From the NCBI RefSeq assembly GCF_019424165.1, contig NZ_JAHZAA010000008.1:7866-71865 (forward strand): DNA of 64,000 nucleotides, read 5' to 3'. Under the pieces are notes generated by a model. The model saw only the letters and a list, made by a program, of their open reading frames with translations. It did no database searches and was not told the origin of the DNA. Position numbers and translations under genes: made by a program. This stretch comes from Desulfovibrio sp. (lineage in GTDB: Bacteria > Desulfobacterota > Desulfovibrionia > Desulfovibrionales > Desulfovibrionaceae). This document shows positions 9,310 through 18,339 of the stretch, piece by piece (position 1 is the first letter of the stretch; each line of letters starts with the position of its first letter).

Positions 9310-9605
9310 ATGAAATACATATAGTAGCTGAACTGGAAGTGCTGCCGCAGCACCGTGAAGCCTTCATGCCCGAGCTGCGCGCCCTGGTGGACGGCAGCCG
9401 CGGGGAATCCGGCAACCGGGGCTATGAGCTTACCGAGGATATTTCCAATATGTGCCGTTTTTTTGTGCTTGAAACCTGGGCCTCGCAAGAGGCGGTGGAC
9501 GCGCACAATGTTTCGCCGCACTTTACGGCCTTTGGCGCGTTTGCAGAGGGCAAGCTCCGCCATATGAACGTGACCCTGCTTAAAAAAGTCTTTCAGGCTG
9601 AATAG
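9306..9605 (+). CDS. Antibiotic biosynthesis monooxygenase (ABM) domain protein
   Basis: A 99-residue protein of the dimeric ferredoxin-like ABM/YgiN type. Visible hallmarks are HIVAELEVLPQHREAFMPELRALVDGSRGESGNRGYEL and FFVLETWASQEAVDAHNVSPHF, the usual His-containing end of the core. Members include quinol monooxygenases and heme-degrading proteins; in an anaerobe a role in handling oxidised quinones or oxygen stress is only inference. It is translationally coupled to sdaA and ends before a terminator hairpin. Confidence 0.8.
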   Translation: MNEIHIVAELEVLPQHREAFMPELRALVDGSRGESGNRGYELTEDISNMCRFFVLETWASQEAVDAHNVSPHFTAFGAFAEGKLRHMNVTLLKKVFQAE

Positions 9606-9681
9606 GCTGCTTTTTGCCGGTGACGGTTGCGGCCGTTGCAGGTTCATGTCTTCAGCGGTCGTGCGCCATATGTCATGCAAA

Positions 9682-9742
9682 GGGGCTTTGCCGTCAGGGC
9701 TACCTTATGGGTATGCACCTGGCGTCAAAGCCCCGTTTTTTT
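9682..9742 (+). terminator. Intrinsic terminator after the sdaA operon
   Basis: A 9-bp stem GGGGCTTTG/CAAAGCCCC (9682-9690 with 9726-9734) closes a structured loop and is followed by seven T residues. It lies between the convergent sdaA operon and serS. Confidence 0.7.
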
Positions 9743-9798
9743 ATCAATGCAAAGCCGCTACAACAGTTTCAGGGCAGCTTGCCGTATCCTGAAAGGCA

Positions 9799-11076
9799 TT
9801 ATTGGCGCGGTTCGATGTTTTCCACCCCGTCCATGTAGGGAACCAGCACCTTGGGCAGCACCACACTGCCGTCTTTTTGCTGGCCGTTTTCCAGAATGGC
9901 GGCAATGGTGCGCCCAGTGGGCAGGCCGGAGCCGTTGAGCGTGTGGACAAAAGCCGTTTTACCGCCCTTGGGCTTGAAGCGGATATCCGCGCGGCGGGCC
10001 TGAAAATCCGTGCAGTTGGAACAGGACGATATCTCACGGTAGGTTTTCTGGGCGGGCAGCCATACTTCCACATCATACGTCTTGGCAGACGAAAAGCCCA
10101 TGTCGCCGGTGCAAAGGGTGATGACGCGGTGGGGCAGTTCAAGCAGTTCAAGCAGGTTGCAGGCGTGGCCGCGCATAAGCTCAAGCTGATTGAAGCTGTC
10201 TTCGGGATGGGCAAAGCGGACCATCTCAACCTTGGTGAACTGGTGCAGGCGAATGATGCCCCGCGTGTCTTTACCCGCGCTGCCCGCTTCGGAGCGGAAA
10301 CAGGGCGTGGCCGCGCAGTATGCGCGCGGCAGGTCGGACTCTTCAAGCACCTCGCCCGCATGCAGGTTCGTCAGCGGCACTTCCGCAGTGGGGATGAGAA
10401 AATAATCCCACTCGGCCAGCTTGAAAAGGTCTTCTTCAAACTTGGGCAACTGGGCCGTGCCGGTCATTGAGGCGCGGTTGACCATATAGGGGGGGCTTAC
10501 CTCAAGGTAGTCGTTGTGCCGGGTGTGCCTGTCGAGAAAAAAGTTCACCAGGGCGCGTTCAAGGCGCGCGGCCCAGCCCAGGGACACGACAAAACGGCTG
10601 CCCGTAAGGCGCGCGGCACGTTCAAAGTCGAGCCCGCCAAGGGCCGTGCCGATGTCGTCATGCGGGCGAGGCTCAAAATCAAACTGCCGAGGTTCGCCCC
10701 AGCGGTTTACTTCGACATTGTTGTTTTCGTCAGCGCCCACAGGCACGGTGCTGTCGGGAATATTGGGCATGCTCATGAGCAGGCTTTCCACGTCAGCCTT
10801 GACCTGCGTTGTTTCAACGTCCAGTTCCTTGATGCGGTCTGACAGGGCAGACAGTTCGGTAAGCAGCGGCGCAGCGTCCTGGCCGGAGCGCTTGAGCGCG
10901 GCCACCTGGGCTGAAGCCTCGTTACGCTTGCTTTTAAGCCCTTCCACTTCCGTAAGCAGGGAGCGGCGGCGACCGTCCAGCTCAAGAAATGCATCTACGC
11001 TGATACCCGAATGCCGGTCGGCCAGGGCCTTGGCTAAAACTTCGGGTTGCCTCTGCACCAGTTTAAGATCAATCAT
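9799..11076 (-). CDS. serS: Seryl-tRNA synthetase
   Basis: Class II aminoacyl-tRNA synthetase charging tRNA-Ser (and tRNA-Sec). The 425-residue product has the N-terminal coiled-coil arm (MIDLKLVQRQPEVL..., Lys/Glu-rich helices to about residue 105), motif 2 with TPCFRSEAGSAGKDTRGIIRLHQF, and motif 3 with GRTIAAILENGQQ near the end. The frame is open 50 codons upstream, but the ATG at 11076 matches the family start and is preceded by an AGGAG. Confidence 0.98.
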   Translation of the reverse strand: MIDLKLVQRQPEVLAKALADRHSGISVDAFLELDGRRRSLLTEVEGLKSKRNEASAQVAALKRSGQDAAPLLTELSALSDRIKELDVETTQVKADVESLLMSMPNIPDSTVPVGADENNNVEVNRWGEPRQFDFEPRPHDDIGTALGGLDFERAARLTGSRFVVSLGWAARLERALVNFFLDRHTRHNDYLEVSPPYMVNRASMTGTAQLPKFEEDLFKLAEWDYFLIPTAEVPLTNLHAGEVLEESDLPRAYCAATPCFRSEAGSAGKDTRGIIRLHQFTKVEMVRFAHPEDSFNQLELMRGHACNLLELLELPHRVITLCTGDMGFSSAKTYDVEVWLPAQKTYREISSCSNCTDFQARRADIRFKPKGGKTAFVHTLNGSGLPTGRTIAAILENGQQKDGSVVLPKVLVPYMDGVENIEPRQ

Positions 11077-11442
11077 GACCGCTCCTGAAAATCTGCGCTG
11101 TATCGCGCCGGATTCGCGGTAAAAATTGCGGCACAAGGCTGTAGTGGCATGCGTATGACCCGGCCTGCGGCAGAAAAAATGTGCTCTTTGTACGAAAGCG
11201 CGCTCTTGCGCGCCGGGCCGGAACAAAAAAGCGCATTTATCTTCGCTGTATTCACCGCAGGATATTTGCGGGTAAAAGCAGAAGCTTCAAGGGCCGGAAG
11301 GTACGAATGCCGGCACAGCACTGGGCCGCCCGCGACAATATTATTCCTTTAGCATGGGGGTACGCCGCCTTGCAAGGCTGGCTTTTTCCGTATATAGCTC
11401 ACGGGAATACTCTCGAGAATTTCTATAAAACGCGAGGCTGTC
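11077..11442. other. Intergenic region between divergent serS and lipoprotein gene
   Basis: About 365 bases with no supported gene; open frames here are continuations of serS or short random ORFs. A CTCTCGAGA palindrome sits about 30 bases before the lipoprotein ATG. Promoters for both genes are expected here but could not be assigned. Confidence 0.4.
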
Positions 11443-12030
11443 ATGAAACCTGTGCGCAACGTCTTATATCTTGTTCTGCTGGCCTTTCTGGCTACTGCCT
11501 GCGGCCCGGCCAACAATGTGCGGCTGATGCCGCCGCCCTTTATGGAAGGCGGCGTGCTGCCCGGCCCCAAGGCTCCCCGGGTGACGGTGGTGGCTTTTGA
11601 GGACAAGCGGCAGGATCAGACCGTGATCGGTTCCCGCCGCGACAACAGCGCCTTTGTCACCAGCGACAGCGTTACCCAGTGGATAAGCAAGGCTCTGGCT
11701 GATGAGCTGGCCCGTAACGGCCTGCAGGTTTCCTATGCTGACAGTGTCAATCAGGCGCGGGCGGGCAACCCCGACTACCTCGTGACCGGCGACGTGGATC
11801 AGGTCTGGCTCAAGGAAAATTCCGCCACAGACCTTGCCACCAACATGCGCGTGAACTACGCCCTGGCCAACCGGCAGGGGCGCATCTACAGCGAGGCGCT
11901 CAATGCTTCGCAGTCGCGCACGGTCATGCCCCTGGGGTCCACGGCCGACAACCTCATGCTGGACACGTTGCGTGAACTCATCAAACCCATGGCGCAAAAG
12001 ATTGTCCAGGCTATCGAGGCCAAGAAGTAA
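11443..12030 (+). CDS. YajG-like outer membrane lipoprotein
   Basis: A 195-residue predicted lipoprotein. The signal peptide ends in a lipobox (LLAFLATAC, Cys at about 20), with a Gly at +2 of the mature protein. The body (VTVVAFEDKRQDQTVIGSRR, WISKALADELARNGLQVSYA, YLVTGDVDQVWLKE) resembles YajG-type lipoproteins, whose function is unknown. It likely sits on the periplasmic face of the outer membrane. The following TPR-like gene starts a few bases downstream, suggesting an operon. Confidence 0.75.
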   Translation: MKPVRNVLYLVLLAFLATACGPANNVRLMPPPFMEGGVLPGPKAPRVTVVAFEDKRQDQTVIGSRRDNSAFVTSDSVTQWISKALADELARNGLQVSYADSVNQARAGNPDYLVTGDVDQVWLKENSATDLATNMRVNYALANRQGRIYSEALNASQSRTVMPLGSTADNLMLDTLRELIKPMAQKIVQAIEAKK

Positions 12031-12034
12031 GCCC

Positions 12035-13774
12035 TTGCGGGCCTTGAATCTTCTGTTTTTTTGCACAGTCATGATACTGACTGTGCCGGGATTTTGTGTG
12101 CTGCCGCCGGCCCTTGTGGCCGGCGGTTTTGTCTTGGCAAGCCCGGTAAAAGCAGAAGCTGCCGCCGTCGTGTCTGCCCATGCCTCTGCACCTGATGCCG
12201 CGCCCGCTGCGCCGATCAAGGGCGAAGGAGGCGCCGGAGAATATCCGGTGGAAGGCGGGGTGTTGTCCGCGCCGCTGGTTCTTGTCAGCCCCATTGAGCG
12301 CAGCGAAAGCATTGCCCTTCGTCCGCCCCTCAGCCATGCGTCGGGGCTGGCTCTGGCCGGGGGGAACGCCCGTTTGCGGGCTTTGCGGGCCGCCGCAGAG
12401 GCGTTGCCCAACCGGCGCGACATCCGCATGGGCGCGGTCAGGGCAGAAGAGCGTCTGGCGCTGGCCGCCCACCTTTACAAAGCCGTGAGCACGCCTAAAT
12501 CCGAGGGTACGCCGCCTCCTGCCGACAATGGCCTTGCCCGGGCGAGAGTGAGTCTTGAGGCCCGTCCGGCAGCCGCCGCCCGCATGTCACATATTTTGCA
12601 CAGTTTTGACCTTATGCAGATGCGCCTGCACTTGTTGCGGGAGAGCGCGGCCCTTTTGCAGCTTATGAACAGCCGTCTTTTGCCGGAAACAAGGCAGGGT
12701 GAGGCCGATTCAGGCAACCCGGTCAGCACGGCCAGTCCTGCCAACACGGCCAACACGGCCAGTCCAGCCAGTCCAGCCAATCCAGCCAGATCGGCCGGGT
12801 CCGGTTTTGGCCGCAGCGTTTTTCGTGCGCCTGTCAGCCTGCCGGATGTGGCCGGCCACGGAGAGCAGCGGGGCAATGCGCGCAAGAATGCCCTGGACGA
12901 GCTTTTTTCCGGCCGGGCCGGTACAGGCATGGGCGCGCGCCGTTCGCCGTCGGCCGTTGCCGCGCCCTCCGTGCGGCCTGAAGCTAAAACAAATCCCACG
13001 GGCAGCGTTTCTGACGCTGCTTCAGACCCTGCTGCGGGCGTTGTTGCAGGCGCTGCTGCGCCCGAAGCCGCTCCGCTCCCGCAGGCGCCACCGCCCGCCC
13101 TGTCGGACGAAGTGTGGGCGCAAAGCCACTGGAGCCTCGCTGCCCGCCGTTTGCAGGTCATGTTTGACGTGCAGGACATGCTGGCGGATGCCGATCCGGA
13201 TGGCTGGCTCGTGCAGGCCGGGGATCTGCCCCGGTTGGAGCAGGCGGCCCTGCTCGTGCCGGACAGCCCCTCGGTATGGCTTTTGCTGGCCGAAGCGCAG
13301 ATGCGCCATGATCTGCCCCTGCAAAGCGTGGCCTCCTGTGATGCGGCCCTTGATCTGGATTCCGGGCTGAGTCGCGCGCGTTATATCCGGGCGCTTGGGC
13401 ATCTGCGCCTGCAACAGATGGCGCTTGCCGAGGCTGATCTGACAGTTTCCCTGGCCCGTCGCTACGGCATCGAGCCGCAAGGTGAAGACCGGGCACGGCG
13501 TTTGCGCGCCCGTGGCGCGGTGCGTATGCAGCGGCAGGATACAGCGGGTATGTGTGAAGATTTCAGCGCGGCCTGCGCTCTCGGTGATTGCGAGGGGCTT
13601 GCTCTGGCGCGCGCGCAGGGGCAGTGCCTGCCCCCTGCCGTTGTGAAGCTGCGGGAAGCCGCACCATCTGCGGGCGCGGACGGGACGGATTCGCCTGAGG
13701 CAGATCAGAAAATGGCGCCCGTACCGCAGAAAACAGGTACGCCGTTGCCCGGCGGCATTGAAAAAAGGAAGTGA
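12035..13774 (+). CDS. Secreted TPR-like protein with low-complexity linker
   Basis: The frame is open from inside the lipoprotein gene. A TTG at 12035 gives a good signal peptide (MRALNLLFFCTVMILTV... ending SPVKAEA) and I prefer it; an ATG at 12071 is the alternative. Neither has a strong ribosome-binding site, so coupling to the upstream stop is likely. The protein is about 579 residues. A Ser/Pro/Ala/Asn/Thr-rich repeat region (TASPANTANTASPASPANPA) lies near residues 230-250, followed by an Ala-rich stretch. The C-terminal part (residues about 385-520) reads like two to three tetratricopeptide helix pairs (SPSVWLLLAEAQMRHDLPL, SRARYIRALGHLRLQQMALAEADL). A periplasmic scaffold role is inference. 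Confidence 0.6.
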   Translation: MRALNLLFFCTVMILTVPGFCVLPPALVAGGFVLASPVKAEAAAVVSAHASAPDAAPAAPIKGEGGAGEYPVEGGVLSAPLVLVSPIERSESIALRPPLSHASGLALAGGNARLRALRAAAEALPNRRDIRMGAVRAEERLALAAHLYKAVSTPKSEGTPPPADNGLARARVSLEARPAAAARMSHILHSFDLMQMRLHLLRESAALLQLMNSRLLPETRQGEADSGNPVSTASPANTANTASPASPANPARSAGSGFGRSVFRAPVSLPDVAGHGEQRGNARKNALDELFSGRAGTGMGARRSPSAVAAPSVRPEAKTNPTGSVSDAASDPAAGVVAGAAAPEAAPLPQAPPPALSDEVWAQSHWSLAARRLQVMFDVQDMLADADPDGWLVQAGDLPRLEQAALLVPDSPSVWLLLAEAQMRHDLPLQSVASCDAALDLDSGLSRARYIRALGHLRLQQMALAEADLTVSLARRYGIEPQGEDRARRLRARGAVRMQRQDTAGMCEDFSAACALGDCEGLALARAQGQCLPPAVVKLREAAPSAGADGTDSPEADQKMAPVPQKTGTPLPGGIEKRK

Positions 13775-13778
13775 CAGC

Positions 13779-14123
13779 GTGAGCCGCGATCCTCTGCTCA
13801 AGGTCTATGGGCATATCTACCCTGTGGACCGGGAATTTTATGATGCTCTGGCCCGCGCCTGCGCGGACGCCCTGCCTGACGAAACGGATATTCCGGTTAT
13901 CGAGATGGACGGGGACATGGCGCGTATATCCTTCGAGGGCGCGTATTTTCCTGTGGACGAAACGCTGGAGGCGCTGGCCCGCGGGCTGCGGCCAGATCAC
14001 AAGGGCAAGCTCGATGTGCTGGATATGGAAGGCTGGCGCTTGACCCGCCACGTCTTTGACGCGGGGCGCATCAAAAGCAGTAGCGCCTCACTGAACAACG
14101 TGCTGGACTATTCCGGACACTAG
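13779..14123 (+). CDS. Conserved hypothetical protein
   Basis: A 114-residue soluble protein. The GTG at 13779 is preferred because an AAGGAAG site lies about 8 bases upstream and it follows the previous stop by 4 bases; an in-frame ATG at 13758 overlaps that gene. The protein begins SRDPLLKVYGHIYPVDREFYDAL and is acidic, without membrane segments or cysteine motifs. I do not recognise the family. It is the last gene of a likely three-gene operon and converges on tlyA 6 bases away. Confidence 0.6.
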   Translation: MSRDPLLKVYGHIYPVDREFYDALARACADALPDETDIPVIEMDGDMARISFEGAYFPVDETLEALARGLRPDHKGKLDVLDMEGWRLTRHVFDAGRIKSSSASLNNVLDYSGH

Positions 14124-14129
14124 CACATT

Positions 14130-14939
14130 TTATTTTATAAAGCCCTGGCCAGGGGTGTTGCCGTCTTCAGCCGCAGTATCGCCACGCTCAAAAAGCGCCA
14201 TATACTCCTGATTGCCCTTGGGGCCTTTGATGGCAGCGGGCAGTACGCCACGGCAGCTCAAGCCCAGGCTGGCCCGGCTGAATGCAAGTATTTTGTCCAC
14301 GGCTCTCTGCCGGGCTTCTTCGTCCCGTACCACGCCTTTGACTGTCTCGCCCGGTCCCAGCTCAAACTGCGGCTTGATAAGTGTGGCCACAAGGCCTCCG
14401 GGCTTGAGCCATGTCATGCAGGAGGGAAGCACGAGGGTGAGAGATATAAAGGAAACGTCGGCGACCACCATGTCCACCGGTTCGGGGATAAGCCCGGTTT
14501 CTGCATGGCGCAGGTTCACGCCTTCAAGATTGATAACGCGGGAGTCGCCCCGCAGCTTTTCGTGCAGTTGGTTGCGCCCCACGTCCACAGCGTAAACGCG
14601 GGCTGCGCCCCTTTGCAGCAGGCAGTCCGTAAATCCGCCTGTGGAGGCCCCGGCATCCAGGCACACAAGGCCGGTCACGTCCAGCTTGAACTGGTCGAGA
14701 ATGGTCAGCAGCTTGTATGCCCCCCGGCTGACGTAGGGTTCCGGTTGCAGCAGGGCAAAGGCCGTGTCTGCCGGGTACGGGTGTCCCGGCTTGGGAACAA
14801 GCTGTGGCGGCGCGCCGGGTACACCGGCGGCAAGGGCGACCTTGCCCGCCATGATGAGTCGGCGGGCCTGCTCGCGGCTGTCTGCAAGGCCCTGTTCAAA
14901 AACAAGCTGGTCTGCGCGTTGACGTGGATTTTTTGCCAT
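14130..14939 (-). CDS. tlyA: TlyA family rRNA 2'-O-methyltransferase
   Basis: SAM-dependent methyltransferase related to TlyA/hemolysin A, which methylates ribose in 16S and 23S rRNA. The 269-residue protein has an N-terminal S4 RNA-binding domain (RADQLVFEQGLADSREQARRLIMAGKVALA) and an FtsJ-like catalytic domain with the SAM loop DAGASTGGFTDCLLQRGAARVYAVDVG and the VADVSFISLTLVLP segment with conserved Asp. A further 47 codons are open upstream, but the ATG at 14939 (MAKNPRQRADQL) matches the family start. The C-terminal tail after about residue 250 is variable. Confidence 0.9.
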   Translation of the reverse strand: MAKNPRQRADQLVFEQGLADSREQARRLIMAGKVALAAGVPGAPPQLVPKPGHPYPADTAFALLQPEPYVSRGAYKLLTILDQFKLDVTGLVCLDAGASTGGFTDCLLQRGAARVYAVDVGRNQLHEKLRGDSRVINLEGVNLRHAETGLIPEPVDMVVADVSFISLTLVLPSCMTWLKPGGLVATLIKPQFELGPGETVKGVVRDEEARQRAVDKILAFSRASLGLSCRGVLPAAIKGPKGNQEYMALFERGDTAAEDGNTPGQGFIK

Positions 14940-15332
14940 GCGGGCTATATAGCGCCGAAGGCGGCGGCTGGCAATGCGCCATGCGGTACGCGCTACGCGG
15001 GTAGAGTGGAGGCCGGGCTTGCTGCCCGGGGCGGGGCGTGACGGAATGTTCCGCAGCAGGCGGGTGTTTTTTACGGACATGCGGCCGCTGCAATGGCCGT
15101 GCAGGGCATGTGCGCTGTGCCTTTCTGGCAGGGCAGGGGCGCGTGCTGGCCGGGCTGCGGTTGCGCCGCTTCCGGCGGCACGGCTTTTCCTTTGCGCTTT
15201 CCCCTTGCCAAAGGTTTAAAGAAGCGCTATATAGCTTGCCCTTGTGCGATATGTTTTCGCGCCAGAGGAAAAACGCGCGGGCGTCTGGCGGTGATTCAGC
15301 CGGATTATGCCGCGTTCCATGAGGTAGCTGTC
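14940..15332. other. Intergenic region between tlyA and rpmE
   Basis: About 390 bases between the divergent starts. Open frames here are extensions of the neighbours or GC-driven noise. I see no RNA gene, repeat or strong promoter; the rpmE start is preceded by a GAGGTAG site. Confidence 0.4.
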
Positions 15333-15545
15333 ATGAAAAAAGATATCCATCCCAAAGTGTTCAACGCCACCATCACCTGCGCCTGCGGGAACGAAGAAAA
15401 CGTGCTCTCCACCAAGGGTGAGCAGGTGGCCGTGGAAGTTTGCTCCGCTTGCCATCCGTTCTTCACCGGCAAGCAGCGCTTCCTTGATACGGCTGGCCGC
15501 ATTGACCGCTTCCGTAAAAAGTACGCCAAGTTTGAGCAGAAGTAA
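15333..15545 (+). CDS. rpmE: 50S ribosomal protein L31
   Basis: A 70-residue ribosomal protein of the large subunit. Its zinc-binding cysteines are seen as CACG near residue 16 and CSACHPFFTGKQ near residue 38, so this is the zinc (C+) form. The ATG at 15333 gives the standard length; the longer open frame upstream is not coding. It starts the rpmE - DUF1385 - prfA cluster often seen in this group. Confidence 0.97.
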   Translation: MKKDIHPKVFNATITCACGNEENVLSTKGEQVAVEVCSACHPFFTGKQRFLDTAGRIDRFRKKYAKFEQK

Positions 15546-15561
15546 TCGCGGGCGGCAGACC

Positions 15562-16602
15562 ATGCCGCACATGAGCGACGCACGGCAGGGAGCGCCACGC
15601 ACGGCCACAGGGGAACAGCCCCGGTGGGCCACGATGGCGCTTTGTGCTTTGACGTCGGCTTGCCCCACTGTTGGCGGGCAGGCCGTCATGGAAGGCGTGA
15701 TGATGCGCAACGGTGACGCCTATGGCCTTGCCGTGCGCCAGGCGGACGGGAGCATTCTCGCCCGTCGTCTGCCGTGGTTTTCCCTGCTGCGTCGCCCCTG
15801 GCTCAAAAGGCCCTTTCTGCGCGGGTTTCCCATTCTGCTTGAAACACTGGTCAACGGTATCAAGGCGCTTAACCGCTCTGTGGAAGCCGTAGCCCAGGGG
15901 CAGGAAGAGGAGATTTCCGGCTGGCATCTGGTGCTGACGCTGGCGGCGGCCCTGCTTATGGCCATCGGGCTTTTTGTGGTTGTGCCGCACCTGATGTCCC
16001 TGCTTATGCTGTGGCTGCATCTGGGCGGCGATGTGGAAGGCCTGAGCTTTCACCTGTGGGACGGCTTTTTCAAGTGCTGCATCTTTATGGGCTATATCAA
16101 GGCCATCTCGTATGTGCCTGATATCCGCCGGGTCTTTCAGTATCACGGGGCCGAACACAAAACCATACACGCCTTCGAATCCGGGGGTGAGGTTGACGCG
16201 GCACACGCTGCCCGCATGAGCCGTTTGCACCCGCGTTGCGGCACAACATTTCTGCTTTTCGTCATCTGCATTTCCATTGTGCTGCATGCGGTGCTCGTAC
16301 CCATGCTGCTGGCCCTGTATACGCCGCAGAGCGCCGTGGCCAAGCACGCATTGACCATATTTTTCAAATTGCTGCTTATGGCGCCCATCAGCGCCCTGGC
16401 ATACGAGCTTATCCGCTATGCCGCGCGCCTGCCTGAAGGACCGCTGGCCCACGTGCTGCGCGCGCCGGGTCTGGCCCTGCAAAAACTGACCACATACGAG
16501 CCGGACGAGAGCCAGCTTGAGGTGGCGGTGGTGGCCTTGCGCGAGGCACTGGGGCCTGATGCCGGAGAACGGGTACGGCCTGTACCCTACACCAGGCAAT
16601 AG
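15562..16602 (+). CDS. DUF1385 family membrane protein
   Basis: A 346-residue integral membrane protein of the DUF1385/YqhQ family, unknown function. The family hallmark VGGQAVMEGVMMRNGDAYGLAVR is near residue 37, followed by hydrophobic segments (VLTLAAALLMAIGLFVVV; FLLFVICISIVLHAVLVPMLL; LLLMAPISALAYEL) and the conserved FQYHGAEHKTIHAFE motif near 195. It begins 16 bases after rpmE and precedes prfA. The start could be the ATG at 15571 instead. Confidence 0.9.
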   Translation: MPHMSDARQGAPRTATGEQPRWATMALCALTSACPTVGGQAVMEGVMMRNGDAYGLAVRQADGSILARRLPWFSLLRRPWLKRPFLRGFPILLETLVNGIKALNRSVEAVAQGQEEEISGWHLVLTLAAALLMAIGLFVVVPHLMSLLMLWLHLGGDVEGLSFHLWDGFFKCCIFMGYIKAISYVPDIRRVFQYHGAEHKTIHAFESGGEVDAAHAARMSRLHPRCGTTFLLFVICISIVLHAVLVPMLLALYTPQSAVAKHALTIFFKLLLMAPISALAYELIRYAARLPEGPLAHVLRAPGLALQKLTTYEPDESQLEVAVVALREALGPDAGERVRPVPYTRQ

Positions 16603-16803
16603 GCATGGCCGCCGCAATGCGGCGTGCCGGGCGGCTGCTTGCGACAGGCCGCCGTATGGCCGCCGTCCGTGCAGGCCACGATACCGGCCCCGCGCCGGAC
16701 TATATTGAAAATATGACATTCTCGCGAAAGCGTCCTGCCTGTGAGGTTGGGGCGGTTCGCCGCCGCATGAGTTGTTTTTGTCCACTGCCAGTCGGAGACG
16801 TTT

Positions 16804-17871
16804 ATGTTCGCCAAATTGGAAGGCCTGGAAAAGAAATATCTGGAGCTTGAAGAGGCCCTTGCCCAACCTGATGTCTTTAGTGATCAGGATCAGTATCGCA
16901 AGCTGACCAAAGCCCACGCCGATCTGAGCGACGTGGTGGAGCTTTTTCGCCGCCACCGCGCGGTGAGCGAAGAACTGGCCGAAAACAAGCTGATGCTGCA
17001 CGATGAAGACCCCGAAATCCGCGCCATGGCGCAGGAAGAAATACATCGGGGCGAGGGCGAACTGCCCAAGCTTGAGCATGAGCTTAAGGTCATGCTGCTG
17101 CCAAGCGATCCTCTGGACGAAAAAAATACCATTCTTGAAATCCGTGCGGGTACGGGCGGTGAAGAGGCTGCCCTGTTTGCGGCGGATCTTTTCCGCATGT
17201 ATACGCGCTATGCAGAGCTTAAAAACTGGAAGGTGGAGATCATGAGTGAATCTCCTTCCGAAAACGGTGGCTACAAGGAAATCATCTGCCTTATCGCCGG
17301 CGACCGCGTGTACAGCCACCTCAAGTTCGAGGCGGGAACCCACCGCGTGCAGCGCGTACCCGCTACCGAGGCACAAGGCCGTATTCATACCTCGGCCGCC
17401 ACTGTGGCCGTTATGCCCGAAGCTGAAGAAGTGGACGTTGAAATCCGCCCTGACGATCTGCGCATAGATATTTACCGGGCCTCGGGCGCGGGCGGCCAGC
17501 ACGTCAACAAAACGGAATCGGCCGTGCGCATCACCCACCTGCCCACCAATACCGTGGTCACCTGTCAGGATGAGCGCTCGCAGCATAAAAACAAGGCCCG
17601 CGCCATGAAGGTGCTTGCCTCGCGTATTCTGGCTGCCGAACGCGAGCGCCAGAATTCGGAGCTTTCTGCGGACCGCAAGGCGCAGGTAGGCTCCGGCGAC
17701 CGCTCGGAGCGCATCCGTACCTATAACTTCCCGCAAGGCCGCTGCACGGACCATCGCATCAATCTGACACTGTATTCTCTGGACAGGATTATGGAAGGTG
17801 AACTGGAGCCGCTGGTGGAGGCTCTGGGTACTGCCGCCCAGGCCGAAGCCCTCAAGGCCCAGGCTTCTTAA
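16804..17871 (+). CDS. prfA: Peptide chain release factor 1
   Basis: Releases finished peptides at UAA and UAG codons. The 355-residue protein has the N-terminal coiled domain, the GTGGEEAALFAADLFRMY segment, a codon-recognition region near residues 180-200 (HRVQRVPATEAQGRIHTS), and the catalytic GGQ loop in GAGGQHVNKTESAVRITH near residue 230. It is followed by a strong terminator rather than by prmC, which often follows prfA. Confidence 0.98.
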   Translation: MFAKLEGLEKKYLELEEALAQPDVFSDQDQYRKLTKAHADLSDVVELFRRHRAVSEELAENKLMLHDEDPEIRAMAQEEIHRGEGELPKLEHELKVMLLPSDPLDEKNTILEIRAGTGGEEAALFAADLFRMYTRYAELKNWKVEIMSESPSENGGYKEIICLIAGDRVYSHLKFEAGTHRVQRVPATEAQGRIHTSAATVAVMPEAEEVDVEIRPDDLRIDIYRASGAGGQHVNKTESAVRITHLPTNTVVTCQDERSQHKNKARAMKVLASRILAAERERQNSELSADRKAQVGSGDRSERIRTYNFPQGRCTDHRINLTLYSLDRIMEGELEPLVEALGTAAQAEALKAQAS

Positions 17872-17942
17872 TAGTCATCCGGAATATTTCTCCCTGTCCG
17901 GCATGGGGGAACCCGGCGCGTCCGCTCCGGGCCAGACGCTGT

Positions 17943-17999
17943 TTGCCGCAAAAAAGCCCTCGCAAGTATTGTATGCTTGCGAGGGCTTTTTTGCGGCAA
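17943..17999 (+). terminator. Strong terminator after prfA
   Basis: A perfect 24-bp stem (17943-17966 with 17976-17999) with a 9-base loop. The stem includes a GC block flanked by an A-tract on the left and a T-tract on the right, so it can stop transcription from either side. It closes the rpmE-DUF1385-prfA cluster. Confidence 0.9.
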
Positions 18000-18339
18000 C
18001 CCAGAAAGGTGGCTCACGCCAGAACCGTTAGCCGTTGAAATGCTTTCATCATCTTTACTTGGCTGTCAGCGCGGCGGGGCCTGCCAGGGGGGGGCGCCCT
18101 CCGCGTGCCGCTCCGTGCTTCGCCCCGGAATCCCCAGTATTTTCACTTCCATGCAGCCACGTTGGGCGCCTGGGTCGTGAGGGGCGCGTGGCAGGCCTGC
18201 GGGTCTTCCCCGGCGCAGCGTAACGTCATCAGCGGGATCGGCCGGGGAGGGGGCTGGACAATGGACAGAAAATACGGTGTCAGCTCGTGTGGCGCAGGCG
18301 CTTCGGCTTGGGCGAGGGCGGTTTTAACCGTTGGCTGCT
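18000..18339. other. Intergenic region between convergent prfA and rlpA
   Basis: About 340 bases with no supported gene, RNA or repeat. Only short GC-driven open frames are present. Confidence 0.4.

Noticed and set aside
15463..17754. Very long leftward open frame opposite DUF1385 and prfA
   Set aside because: It is a GC-driven antisense frame; the + strand carries clear DUF1385 and prfA motifs there and the antisense product has no recognisable domain.
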